The notes under the pieces were generated by a model. It was not told the origin of the DNA and did not search any database. It saw only the letters and a list, made by a program, of their open reading frames with translations. Shown piece after piece: positions 1-8,263 of a DNA stretch of 64,000 bases. The stretch comes from Bradyrhizobium sp. 200 (GTDB lineage: Bacteria; Pseudomonadota; Alphaproteobacteria; Rhizobiales; Xanthobacteraceae). The translations under genes and the position numbers were made by a program. How positions within the stretch are numbered: the first letter of the stretch is position 1; each line of letters begins with the position of its first letter. The DNA lies in NCBI RefSeq assembly GCF_023100945.1, contig NZ_CP064689.1, positions 868,001-932,000 of the forward strand, read 5' to 3'.

Positions 1-1591
1 TCAGATCCTGGAACCAGTGCTGCGCCTGCACGAACTTCTTGACCTTCGGCGACAGCGCGTGCGGATTGGTATCGTGCACCACCCAGACCAGCGTGGCGTC
101 GTCGACGATCGCAGCATGCGCCTGCGCCAAGAGTTCGTCCTGTTTGGCGACATCGAACGTCTGCTTGGCCTCATCGATCAATGCATCGACCTTCGGGTTC
201 TTGTAGCCGCCCCAGTTGACGCCGACCGGCGCGATCTGGCCGGAGTGGAAGAAGCGTACGATGGCGTAGAGCGGATCTGAGGTGACATAGGCGATGTTGT
301 TGGAGGTGATGCCGGCGTTCATCTCGTCGGCCGCGCCCTTGCGCCAGGCGGTATATAGCGTCTCGAGCTCGACCACCTTGAAGTCAACATCGATGCCGAT
401 TTCCTTAAAACTCTGCTGCAGGAATTCGTTCATCGGCAGCGACAGCATCTGTCCGGTGCCGCCCTGCGCGATGACGAAGGTGGTCTTCAGCGGCTTCTCC
501 TTGGAATAGCCTGCCTCCTGCACCAGCTTCTTCGCCGCCGCGACATCGTATTTGAGTTCAAAGGACGGCTTGCCAAACCAGGGACTCGACGGGTCGACCT
601 GGCCCTTGGCGGGTTTTGCCAATCCGTTCATCAGCCCGACCACGGCCTCGCGGTCGATCGCCAGATTGAGCGCCTTGCGCAGACGGATGTCGGTCCAGGG
701 CGAGCCGGGCAGCACGCTTAAGTGATAATTCCAGACATGCGGCGTGACGTTGTCGACGATCTTCATGCCGGCCGATTTGAGTTGCGGCACCGCATCCGGC
801 GCCGGCGTCTCGATCAGATCGACCTGGCCGGCCAGCAGCGCATTGGTGCGCGTCAGCGCTTCCGGCATCGGGATCAGCACGATCTTGTCGGCCTTCGGAA
901 TCCGCTTCTTGTCCCAGTAGTCGGCGTTCTTGGTGAGTTCGGCGAGTTCGCGCGGCACAAGTTTGGTCAGCTTGAACGGCCCGGTGCCGGAGGGCTGGCT
1001 GGCGAACTTGTCCCAGTCCTTGCCGAGCTTTTCATATTGCGCGGGGCTCGAGACCAGGAACCAGAGCATCTGATACGGGAAGAACGAATCCACGGTTTTG
1101 GTGGTGATCTCGACCGTGCCGTCGTCGATCTTGGCGTAGCTCGCGACCGAGGGCAGGCGGGTTTTCACCTGCGCGCTCTGGCGCTTGTCGAACTGCGGTG
1201 CCTTGTCGTTGAGCACCTTGTCCAGATTCCAGATCACCGCGTCGGCATTGAATTCGCTGCCGTCGTGAAACTTGACGCCCTTGCGCAGGGTAAAGCGCCA
1301 TTTCTTCTTGTCGGTCTCGCCGACTTTCCATTCGGTGGCCAGGCCCGGCACCAGCTTGCCCGGCCGGTCGGACACGTCCATCTCCCAGGCAACCAGGGGA
1401 TCGTAGATCGTGTACGCCGAGAACTGGTAAGCGCCGGCGCCGCGGTCCGGCTGGCCAGTGGTCAGCGGAATATCCGCCATCGAAATGCCGTAGCGCACAA
1501 CGGTCTCCGCCTGCGCCGAAATTGTAGGCAAGCCAAGAGACAATCCGAGGGCTGCCGCGGCAGCAAGAAGCATCGAATTTCGGGTGCACAT
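1..1591 (-). CDS. Oligopeptide-type ABC transporter solute-binding protein (3' end outside window)
   Basis: Periplasmic solute-binding protein of the DppA/OppA (SBP_bac_5) family, which captures peptides or similar solutes for an ABC importer. About 530 codons are visible and the frame is still open at base 1, so the C-terminus is missing. The ATG at 1591 follows a GGAG box by 8 bases. Residues 1-28 form a Sec signal peptide (cleavage after Ala-Gln-Ala). The product is clearly paralogous to the divergent gene at 1790: both begin with an ETV(V/L)R.G motif and share the WKV..TDKKKW and FHDGS blocks. A consensus sigma-54 promoter lies 39 bases upstream. Its permeases and ATPases may be outside the window, or it may share those of the rightward operon. 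Confidence 0.9.
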   Translation of the reverse strand, partial: MCTRNSMLLAAAAALGLSLGLPTISAQAETVVRYGISMADIPLTTGQPDRGAGAYQFSAYTIYDPLVAWEMDVSDRPGKLVPGLATEWKVGETDKKKWRFTLRKGVKFHDGSEFNADAVIWNLDKVLNDKAPQFDKRQSAQVKTRLPSVASYAKIDDGTVEITTKTVDSFFPYQMLWFLVSSPAQYEKLGKDWDKFASQPSGTGPFKLTKLVPRELAELTKNADYWDKKRIPKADKIVLIPMPEALTRTNALLAGQVDLIETPAPDAVPQLKSAGMKIVDNVTPHVWNYHLSVLPGSPWTDIRLRKALNLAIDREAVVGLMNGLAKPAKGQVDPSSPWFGKPSFELKYDVAAAKKLVQEAGYSKEKPLKTTFVIAQGGTGQMLSLPMNEFLQQSFKEIGIDVDFKVVELETLYTAWRKGAADEMNAGITSNNIAYVTSDPLYAIVRFFHSGQIAPVGVNWGGYKNPKVDALIDEAKQTFDVAKQDELLAQAHAAIVDDATLVWVVHDTNPHALSPKVKKFVQAQHWFQDL

Positions 1592-1629
1592 GAATTAAGC
1601 TCCATCGGACGGGGTTCGGAGCCGAAAAA

Positions 1630-1645
1630 TGCAAGCTTGGTGCCA
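1630..1645 (-). promoter_or_regulatory. Sigma-54 (-24/-12) promoter of the leftward solute-binding gene
   Basis: The minus strand reads TGGCAC-CAAGC-TTGCA, an exact match to the RpoN core (GG, ten bases, GC). The predicted start is near 1619, leaving a leader of about 28 bases that contains the GGAG box of the gene starting at 1591. Such promoters require an AAA+ enhancer-binding activator; none is encoded in this window. Confidence 0.85.
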
Positions 1646-1664
1646 GATGGAGCATGGAAAGCGC

Positions 1665-1690
1665 GCTTGCATGCGCATTCACAGTGAGTT
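1665..1690. promoter_or_regulatory. Candidate activator-binding dyads between the two sigma-54 promoters
   Basis: The 79 bases between the two -24 elements hold short dyads. GCTTGCAT at 1665-1672 mirrors ATGCAAGC at 1629-1636. TCAC-A-GTGA at 1679-1687 sits almost midway between the promoters (38 and 42 bases from each). One of these could be a shared upstream activating sequence, but neither matches the NtrC consensus, so this is inference. Confidence 0.3.
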
Positions 1691-1724
1691 GTGCGGCTAA
1701 TGGCCCCTGACGAAGCGCCTGCCT

Positions 1725-1740
1725 TGGCACAGGCGTTGCA
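1725..1740 (+). promoter_or_regulatory. Sigma-54 (-24/-12) promoter of the dpp-amidase operon
   Basis: The plus strand reads TGGCAC-AGGCG-TTGCA, again an exact RpoN core with ten bases between GG and GC. Transcription should start near 1751, about 39 bases before the ATG at 1790. It faces away from the minus-strand copy at 1630-1645, so both transporters probably answer to one activator. Confidence 0.85.
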
Positions 1741-1789
1741 TACCTTTGCATAAGAATTAGTCACCCAAGTCGAGAAGGAATTGCTGCAT

Positions 1790-3448
1790 ATGCGTAACGA
1801 CAAATCGAAGAAAACGGCCACCGCGTGGCTGCTGGCGACCGCGCTGGTGGTCGGACTGCCGCAGCTTGCGAGCGCCGAAACGGTGCTGCGGATCGGCATG
1901 ACCGCTGCCGATATTCCGCGCACGCTCGGCCAGCCCGATCAGGGCTTTGAGGGCAACCGCTTCACCGGGCTGACCATGTACGACGCGCTGACCATGTGGG
2001 ACCTCTCGTCGGCGGACAAGGCGAGCGTGATGATGCCGGGTCTCGCGACCGAGTGGAAGGTTGACGAGGCCGACAAGAAGAAGTGGACCTTCAAGCTGCG
2101 GCCCGGCGTCACCTTCCATGACGGCTCGCCGTTCAACGCGGAGGCCGTGGTCTGGAACGTCGAGAAGGTTTTGAAGCAGGATGCGCCGCAGTTCGACGCC
2201 AGCCAGGTCGGCGTCACCGCCTCGCGCATGCCGACGCTGGCCTCTGCCCGCAAGATCGACGACATGACGGTGGAATTGACTACCAAGGAGCCGGATAGTT
2301 TTCTGCCGATCAACCTGACCAACCTGTTCATGGCCAGCCCGACCAAATGGCAGGCGTTTTTCGACAAGGCCGAAGGCGCTGACGCCAAGGCGAAATCGCA
2401 GGCTGCGTGGGCTGCGTTTGCCCGGGACGCCTCGGGCACCGGCCCCTGGAAGATGTCGAAATTTACGCCGCGCGAACGGCTCGAACTGGTGAAGAACGAG
2501 GGCTATTGGGACAAGGCCCGCGTGCCCAAGGTCGACCGGATGGTGCTGCTGCCGATGCCGGAGGCAAATGCCCGCACCGCAGCATTGCTGTCCGGCCAGG
2601 TCGATTGGGTCGAAGCGCCGGCACCCGATGCGGTCAAGGAGATCAAGCAGCGCGGCTTCCAGCTCCAGGCCAATGAATCGCCGCATGTCTGGCCGTGGCA
2701 GTTCTCGCGTATCGAAGGCTCGCCCTGGAACGACATCCGCGTCCGCAAGGCGGCCAATCTCTGCATCGATCGCGAAGGCCTCAAGGAGGGACTGCTTGCC
2801 GGCCTGATGGTGCCGGCCACCGGTACCTTCGAGCCCGGTCATCCCTGGCGCGGCAAGCCGACCTTCGAGATCAAGTATGACCTGAAGGCCGCGCAAAAGC
2901 TGATGCAGGAGGCGGGCTATGGTCCGAGCAAGAAGCTGACTGTCAAGACCCAGACCTCGGCCTCGGGCTCAGGCCAGATGCAGCCCTTGCCGATGAACGA
3001 ATATCTGCAGCAGGCGCTGGCCGAATGCTATTTTGACGTCCAGCTCGACGTCATCGAGTGGAATACGCTGTTCACCAACTGGCGCCGCGGCGCCAAGGAT
3101 GCCACCGCCAACGGCGCCAACGCCACCAACGTCACCTACGCGGCGATGGATCCGTTCTTCGCGCTGGTGCGCTTCCTGCAGTCGTCGATGGCGCCGCCGG
3201 TCTCGAACAATTGGGGCTTCATCAACAATCCCAAGTTCGACGAGCTGGTGACCAAGGCCCGCCAGACCTTCGATCCCGCAGCGCGTGACGCGGCACTCGC
3301 CGAACTGCACGCGGCCTCTGTCGACGATGCGGCGTTCCTCTATGTCGCCCACGACGTCTCGCCGCGCGCCATGAGCCCGAAGGTGAAGGGCTTCGTGCAG
3401 CCGAAGAGCTGGTTCGTCGACTTCTCGCCGGTGTCGATGGCGCCGTAG
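1790..3448 (+). CDS. Oligopeptide-type ABC transporter solute-binding protein (DppA/OppA family)
   Basis: Periplasmic receptor (552 aa, SBP_bac_5 family) of the ABC importer encoded downstream. Residues 1-29 (basic start, hydrophobic core, Ala-Ser-Ala) are a Sec signal peptide. The conserved WTFKLRPGVTFHDGS block near residue 95 is typical of the family. The ATG at 1790 is chosen over a TTG at 1781 because the GAGAAGGAA box at 1772-1780 is correctly spaced only for the ATG. It is the first gene of a seven-gene run on one strand (dppA-B-C-F-DUF4089-amidase-dppD). It is driven by a sigma-54 promoter at 1725. The ligand is unknown; the embedded amidase suggests an amide or short peptide. Confidence 0.92.
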   Translation: MRNDKSKKTATAWLLATALVVGLPQLASAETVLRIGMTAADIPRTLGQPDQGFEGNRFTGLTMYDALTMWDLSSADKASVMMPGLATEWKVDEADKKKWTFKLRPGVTFHDGSPFNAEAVVWNVEKVLKQDAPQFDASQVGVTASRMPTLASARKIDDMTVELTTKEPDSFLPINLTNLFMASPTKWQAFFDKAEGADAKAKSQAAWAAFARDASGTGPWKMSKFTPRERLELVKNEGYWDKARVPKVDRMVLLPMPEANARTAALLSGQVDWVEAPAPDAVKEIKQRGFQLQANESPHVWPWQFSRIEGSPWNDIRVRKAANLCIDREGLKEGLLAGLMVPATGTFEPGHPWRGKPTFEIKYDLKAAQKLMQEAGYGPSKKLTVKTQTSASGSGQMQPLPMNEYLQQALAECYFDVQLDVIEWNTLFTNWRRGAKDATANGANATNVTYAAMDPFFALVRFLQSSMAPPVSNNWGFINNPKFDELVTKARQTFDPAARDAALAELHAASVDDAAFLYVAHDVSPRAMSPKVKGFVQPKSWFVDFSPVSMAP

Positions 3449-3475
3449 GAGAGACGCTTCTGCTCGCTCGCTCGC

Positions 3476-3652
3476 TTCCCCCTCTCCCCTTGTGGGAGAG
3501 GGTGGATCGAATGAGCGAAGCTCATTCGAGACGGGTGAGGGGTTCTCTCCGCGGACGTGCCTCCCTCATCTGAAAGACCTGCGTCCGCGGATAGAACCCC
3601 TCATCCGGCGCGCATGAATGCGCGCCACCTTCTCCCACAGGGGGAGAAGGGA
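3476..3652. repeat. Palindromic intergenic element, family A, copy 1 (two halves)
   Basis: The spacer between dppA and dppB holds two mirrored half-elements. Each has a CTCTCCC...GGGAGAGGG-type hairpin and a GGTGAGGGGT/ACCCCTCATC core. Related copies lie at 22213, 36244, 40981 and 48621. It sits inside an operon, so it may shape mRNA stability and favour more binding protein than permease; that role is inference. Confidence 0.8.
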
Positions 3653-3669
3653 AGAAGAAAAAGTGACTC

Positions 3670-4623
3670 GTGTTTGCTTACATCGCCCGGCGTATCGTCT
3701 ACGTCATTCCGATCGTGCTCAGCGTCGCGCTGGTGTGTTTCCTCCTGGTGCACATCACGCCCGGCGATCCGCTGGTGGCCGTGCTGCCGGCTGACGCATC
3801 GCAAGAGCTCGCCGCGCAACTGCGCACCGCCTACGGCTTCGACCGTCCACTGCCGGTTCAGTTCGGCCTGTGGCTGTGGCGCGCGCTCCATGGCGATCTC
3901 GGCAGTTCAATCGCCACCGGCCGCCCGGTACTGTCGGAGGTGCTGCGTGCGGTCAGCAACACGGTCACGCTCGCGATTGCCGCAGCCCTGATCGGCTTTA
4001 CGCTCGGGCTATTGTTCGGCCTGATCGCCGGCTATTTTCGCGACACCTGGATCGACAAGGTCGCGACCTCGATCGCGATCGCCGGCGTCTCGGTGCCGCA
4101 TTACTGGCTCGGCATGGTGATGGTCATCATCTTCTCGGTGCAGCTCAACTGGCTGCCCGCGGTCGGCGCCGGCCCCGGCGGCTCCGGTTCGTGGGGCTGG
4201 GACTGGGAGCACATGAAGTATCTCATCCTGCCGGCGATCACGACCTCGGTGATTCCGATGGGCATCGTGACCCGCACCGTGCGCGCGTTGACCGGCGATA
4301 TCCTTTCGCAGGATTTCGTCGAGGCGTTGCGCGCAAAAGGCCTGCGTGAACTCGACGTGTTCAAGCACGTCATCAAGAACGCCGCGCCGACCGCGCTCGC
4401 GGTGATGGGGTTGCAATTGGGCTACATGCTCGGTGGCTCGATCCTGATCGAGACCGTGTTCTCCTGGCCCGGCTCGGGCCTGCTGCTCAATTCGGCGATC
4501 TTCCAGCGCGACCTGCCGCTGCTGCAGGGCACGATTTTGGTGCTGGCGCTGTTCTTCGTGGCCCTCAATCTGCTGGTCGATATCGCGCAGGCCGCGATCG
4601 ATCCGCGCATCAAGCGGGGCTAG
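3670..4623 (+). CDS. Oligopeptide-type ABC transporter permease (DppB family)
   Basis: Inner-membrane permease of 317 aa with six predicted membrane segments, starting with the Y-I-x-R-R-I sequence usual for DppB/OppB. The EAA coupling motif that contacts the ATPases is visible as EALRAKGLRELDVFKHVIKN near residues 218-237. The GTG start at 3670 is the first start codon giving the family's N-terminus; its GGAGAAGGGA box lies rather far upstream inside the preceding repeat, so the start is moderately certain. It pairs with the next permease to form the transmembrane channel. Confidence 0.9.
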   Translation: MFAYIARRIVYVIPIVLSVALVCFLLVHITPGDPLVAVLPADASQELAAQLRTAYGFDRPLPVQFGLWLWRALHGDLGSSIATGRPVLSEVLRAVSNTVTLAIAAALIGFTLGLLFGLIAGYFRDTWIDKVATSIAIAGVSVPHYWLGMVMVIIFSVQLNWLPAVGAGPGGSGSWGWDWEHMKYLILPAITTSVIPMGIVTRTVRALTGDILSQDFVEALRAKGLRELDVFKHVIKNAAPTALAVMGLQLGYMLGGSILIETVFSWPGSGLLLNSAIFQRDLPLLQGTILVLALFFVALNLLVDIAQAAIDPRIKRG

Positions 4624-4671
4624 AGCATGATCCGGAAAAGTGGAGACCGGTTTTCCGAAAAGATCATGCTC
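4623..4671. repeat. Palindromic element, family J (AGCATGATC repeat)
   Basis: Inverted repeat with arms AGCATGATC (4624-4632) and GATCATGCT (4662-4670), and inner arms CGGAAAA and TTTTCCG. It begins at the last base of the dppB stop codon and fills most of the dppB-dppC spacer. From general knowledge, this sequence type is widespread in rhizobial genomes. Confidence 0.8.
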
Positions 4672-4688
4672 CAACAAAGAGCCTGTTC

Positions 4689-5576
4689 ATGACCGTGATG
4701 TCGGATACCGCCCTGCAAGCCGCGCCCGCCACCAAGGCGCGCGGCTATTGGGCCACCGTCGGCCGCCGCATCGCCCGCGACAAGGTCAGCATGGCTTGCG
4801 CCTTCGTGCTGGTGCTGATCTTTCTGTCCGCGCTGCTCGCGCCATGGCTCGGCCTTGCCGATCCCTATCAGGGTTCGATGATCCGCAGGCTTCGCCATAT
4901 CGGCACGCCGAACTATCCGCTCGGCACCGACGAGCTCGGCCGCGACATGCTGGCGCGGCTGATCTATGGCGGCCGGCTGTCGCTGATCATCGGTATCCTT
5001 CCCGTGATCCTCGCCTTCGTGATCGGCACCTCGCTCGGGCTCGTCGCCGGCTATGTCGGCGGCAGGCTCAACACCGCAATCATGCGCACCATCGACGTGT
5101 TCTACGCCTTTCCGTCGGTGCTGCTGGCGATCGCGATCTCCGGCGCGCTGGGCGCGGGCATCGTCAACTCCATCGTCTCGCTCACGATCGTATTCGTTCC
5201 GCAGATCACCCGCGTCGCCGAGAGCGTCACCACCGGCGTGCGCAACATGGATTTCGTCGAAGCCGCGCGCGCGTCGGGCGCCGGACCCTTCACCATCATG
5301 CGCGTGCACATGCTGGGCAATGTGCTCGGCCCGATCTTCGTCTACGCAACAGGATTGATCTCGGTGTCGATGATCCTCGCCGCCGGCCTGTCATTCCTTG
5401 GCCTCGGCACAAAACCGCCGGAGCCGGAATGGGGCCTGATGCTCAACACGCTGCGCACCGCGATCTATGTCAATCCATGGGTGGCGGCGCTGCCGGGTGT
5501 CATGATTTTTGCGGTGTCGATCTGCTTCAATTTGCTCAGCGACGGCATGCGCAGCGCCATGGATATCAGGAACTGA
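4689..5576 (+). CDS. Oligopeptide-type ABC transporter permease (DppC family)
   Basis: Second inner-membrane permease, 295 aa, of the DppC/OppC family. It has the N-terminal cytoplasmic tail and first membrane helix (about residues 33-55) that distinguish DppC from DppB. The conserved [17 protein letters not shown] block follows the first periplasmic loop, and the EAA coupling loop [20 protein letters not shown] lies near residues 193-212. The ATG at 4689 is followed by five more predicted helices. Only four bases separate its stop codon from the ATPase gene at 5581, which indicates translational coupling. Confidence 0.92.
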   Translation: MTVMSDTALQAAPATKARGYWATVGRRIARDKVSMACAFVLVLIFLSALLAPWLGLADPYQGSMIRRLRHIGTPNYPLGTDELGRDMLARLIYGGRLSLIIGILPVILAFVIGTSLGLVAGYVGGRLNTAIMRTIDVFYAFPSVLLAIAISGALGAGIVNSIVSLTIVFVPQITRVAESVTTGVRNMDFVEAARASGAGPFTIMRVHMLGNVLGPIFVYATGLISVSMILAAGLSFLGLGTKPPEPEWGLMLNTLRTAIYVNPWVAALPGVMIFAVSICFNLLSDGMRSAMDIRN

Positions 5577-5580
5577 CGCG

Positions 5581-6660
5581 ATGAATGAGACGAGCCCGCC
5601 AGTCGAGCTACTGGAGCCGGTCGAGGACGTTGGTGGCGCGGCGCAGCCGCTGCTGCAGGTTTCCGGCCTGACCAAACATTTCCCGGTGCGGGGCGATCTG
5701 TTCAGCCCTCGTAAAACCGTGCGCGCGGTCGATGATGTTTCCTTCTCCATCGCTAAGGGCGAAACGGTCGGGATCGTCGGCGAATCCGGCTGCGGCAAGT
5801 CGACCACCGCGCGGCTCTTGATGCACCTGATGAAGCGCGATGCCGGCGATATCGTCTATGACGGCATGCAGGTCGGCCGCGCGCTTTCCTTGCGCGAACT
5901 GCGCCGCGGCATGCAGATGGTGTTTCAGGACAGCTACGCCTCGCTCAACCCGCGCCTGACCATCGAGGATTCCATCGCGTTCGGCCCCAAGGTTCACGGC
6001 ATGGCGGATGCTGCCGCGCGGCTGCTGGCGCGCGAGCTGCTCGGCAAGGTGGGCCTGCGGCCCGAAACCTTCGCCAACCGCTATCCGCACGAGATTTCCG
6101 GTGGCCAGCGCCAGCGCGTCAACATCGCGCGTGCGCTGGCGCTGTCGCCGCGGCTCGTGATCCTCGATGAAGCCGTCTCGGCACTGGACAAATCGGTCGA
6201 AGCGCAAGTGCTCAATTTGCTGGCGGACCTGAAGCGCGAGTTCGGCCTCACGTACTTATTCATCAGCCATGATCTCAACGTGGTGCGCTACATCTCGGAC
6301 CGCGTGCTGGTTATGTATCTCGGCGAAGTTGTCGAACTCGGTCCGGTCGACAAGGTCTGGGATGCGCCGGCGCATCCCTATACGCGGGCGCTGCTGGCAG
6401 CGATGCCGTCGTCCGACCCTGACAACCGCACCGAGACGCCGCCGATCTCGGGCGATCCGCCCAATCCGATCGATCCGCCGCCCGGCTGCCGGTTTCACAC
6501 CCGATGTCCGTTTGCGGAGCCGCTCTGCGCAAATGCGACGCCAAAACTCAGCGATGTCGATACAATGGGCCATCAGGCGGCGTGCTACATGGCCATTGCT
6601 GGCTCCGGGCACAGCCGCGCACCGGCCAAAGAAAATGACAAGGGAGCAACCGCCGTATGA
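5581..6660 (+). CDS. Oligopeptide-type ABC transporter ATPase (DppF/OppF family)
   Basis: ATP-hydrolysing subunit, 359 aa. Visible motifs are Walker [10 protein letters not shown], signature [15 protein letters not shown], Walker [13 protein letters not shown] and H-loop FISHD. The C-terminal oligopeptide-specific domain has the Cys-rich [11 protein letters not shown] sequence. The Walker B neighbour is DEA rather than the usual DEP, a small oddity that leaves the catalytic Glu intact. The ATG at 5581 is preferred over longer in-frame extensions that run back into dppC. Its stop overlaps the ATG of the next gene by four bases. It acts together with the DppD-type ATPase at 8260. Confidence 0.92.
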   Translation: MNETSPPVELLEPVEDVGGAAQPLLQVSGLTKHFPVRGDLFSPRKTVRAVDDVSFSIAKGETVGIVGESGCGKSTTARLLMHLMKRDAGDIVYDGMQVGRALSLRELRRGMQMVFQDSYASLNPRLTIEDSIAFGPKVHGMADAAARLLARELLGKVGLRPETFANRYPHEISGGQRQRVNIARALALSPRLVILDEAVSALDKSVEAQVLNLLADLKREFGLTYLFISHDLNVVRYISDRVLVMYLGEVVELGPVDKVWDAPAHPYTRALLAAMPSSDPDNRTETPPISGDPPNPIDPPPGCRFHTRCPFAEPLCANATPKLSDVDTMGHQAACYMAIAGSGHSRAPAKENDKGATAV

Positions 6661-6854
6661 CAAGACCCGATCCCAAGCAGGTCAAGGTAATGACCGACGT
6701 CGCCGGCGTTCCGCAGGATTCGGAGGTTTCCGCGCGCATCGCCAATTCCATCGGCCCGGCCTTCGACGGCTTTGCGTCGATCGCTGGTACACTGCCGATG
6801 GATCTCGAGCCGGCAAGCTTCCTTCTCGTACAGAACGCCAGGGTGTCGAAATGA
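6657..6854 (+). CDS. DUF4089 (AtzG-like) small protein, probable GatC-fold partner of the amidase
   Basis: A 65-residue protein overlapping the upstream ATPase gene by four bases (ATGA) and the downstream amidase gene by four bases. The core VAGVPQDSEVSARIANSIGP and the IAGTLPMDLEP segment resemble DUF4089 proteins such as AtzG. AtzG is a GatC-like subunit that binds and stabilises the amidase AtzE in cyanuric-acid degradation. The same one-to-one pairing with an amidase is seen here, so a stabilising partner role is likely. This is family inference; the protein has no catalytic motif of its own. Confidence 0.75.
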   Translation: MTRPDPKQVKVMTDVAGVPQDSEVSARIANSIGPAFDGFASIAGTLPMDLEPASFLLVQNARVSK

Positions 6855-8263
6855 GCGGCGAACCAGCCCTGATGTCGCTGGTGTCGGTCGCCAAGGCAAT
6901 CGCCGACAAGAAATTGTCCTCGCGCGAGGTGACGCAGTCCTGTCTCGACCGGATCGCGCAATGGCAGCCGCGCGTCAACGCGTTCATGGCGATCGAGGCG
7001 GAGGAGGCGCTTGCTGCCGCTGACGCCGCCGACGCTGATCTTGCCAAGGGCAAGAATCTGGGCGTGCTGCACGGCGTGCCGATGGCGCACAAGGACATGT
7101 ATTACGAGGCCGGCAAGGTCGTGACCTGCGGCTCAAAGATCCGGCGCGATTACGTGGCGACGACGACCTCCACTGCATTGCAGCGGCTGAAGGATGCCGG
7201 CTCCGTCAGGCTCGGCTCGCTGCAGATGGTGGAGTTCGCCTACGGTCCGACCGGCCACAACGTGCATTACGGCGCGGTGCGCAACCCCTGGAATGTCGAT
7301 CACATCACCGGCGGCTCGTCGTCCGGCTCCGGCTCGGCCGTGGCGGCGCGGCTGACCTTTGCGGCGCTCGGCTCCGATACCGGCGGCTCGATCCGGATGC
7401 CCGCGCATTTCTGCGGCGTCACCGGCTTCAAGACCTCGGTCGGCCTGATCAGCCGCGCCGGCGCGATGCCGCTATCGCAATCGCTCGATACGGTCGGCCC
7501 GCTCGCGCAAACCGTCGAAGACTGCGCGCTGCTGGTCGGCCTGATGGCGGGCGCCGACCCCGAAGATCCCACCACCTCGACGCTCCCGGTGCCGAACTAC
7601 ATGGCGGCGACCACAGGCTCGCTCAAGGGTCTCAGGATCGGTGTGCCGACTGCGTTCTATGTCGATGACCTCGATTCCGAAGTGGCGCGGGTGCTGGACG
7701 AAACCATCGCCACCCTCGGACGCGAGGGCGCCGAGATCGTCAAGGTCGAACTGCCGGATCAGCGTCAGCTCACCGCCGCCTGCCAGATCGTGCTCGCGAC
7801 CGAAGCCGCCGCCTTCCACAAGCGCTGGATGATCGAGCGGCCGCAGGATTACGGCGCGCAGGTCTTGATGCGGCTGCAGAACGGGCTTGCGATTCCTGGC
7901 GTGACCTATCTCGAAGCGATGCGCTGGCGCGGGCCTGCGCTTGCCGCCTACCTCGCAGCGGTCACCGGCACCGATGCCGTGATCGCGCCGGTCGCGCCGA
8001 TGCCGGCCGCGACCATTGCCGAAAGCGATGTCGGCAACAGCCTCGATGCGGAAGCTGTGATCCAGCGGATCACAAAATTCACCCGGCCGATCAACTATCT
8101 CGGTCTGCCGTCGCTCTCGATTCCTACGGGCTTCACCGCAAAGGGCCTGCCGGTCGGCATGCAGTTGATCGGCCGCCCCTTCGACGAGGCCGGGCTGTCA
8201 CGGATCGGTGCGGCGTTCCAGCGCGCCACCGACTATCACCTTCAGGTACCGAAAGCTGTATGA
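6851..8263 (+). CDS. Amidase-signature hydrolase (GatA/AtzE family)
   Basis: Amidase-signature enzyme, 470 aa, hydrolysing a carboxamide or a related C-N bond. The Ser-cisSer-Lys triad is visible: Lys in HKDMYYEAG (near residue 80), cis-Ser in GGSSSGSGSAVAA and the nucleophile Ser in SDTGGSIRMPA. It has no signal peptide, so it works in the cytoplasm on imported substrate. The ATG at 6851 overlaps the stop codon of the DUF4089 gene, and its own stop overlaps the start of dppD. Being locked between two transporter ATPase genes, it very likely acts on the transported compound. The substrate cannot be named from sequence. Confidence 0.9.
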   Translation: MSGEPALMSLVSVAKAIADKKLSSREVTQSCLDRIAQWQPRVNAFMAIEAEEALAAADAADADLAKGKNLGVLHGVPMAHKDMYYEAGKVVTCGSKIRRDYVATTTSTALQRLKDAGSVRLGSLQMVEFAYGPTGHNVHYGAVRNPWNVDHITGGSSSGSGSAVAARLTFAALGSDTGGSIRMPAHFCGVTGFKTSVGLISRAGAMPLSQSLDTVGPLAQTVEDCALLVGLMAGADPEDPTTSTLPVPNYMAATTGSLKGLRIGVPTAFYVDDLDSEVARVLDETIATLGREGAEIVKVELPDQRQLTAACQIVLATEAAAFHKRWMIERPQDYGAQVLMRLQNGLAIPGVTYLEAMRWRGPALAAYLAAVTGTDAVIAPVAPMPAATIAESDVGNSLDAEAVIQRITKFTRPINYLGLPSLSIPTGFTAKGLPVGMQLIGRPFDEAGLSRIGAAFQRATDYHLQVPKAV

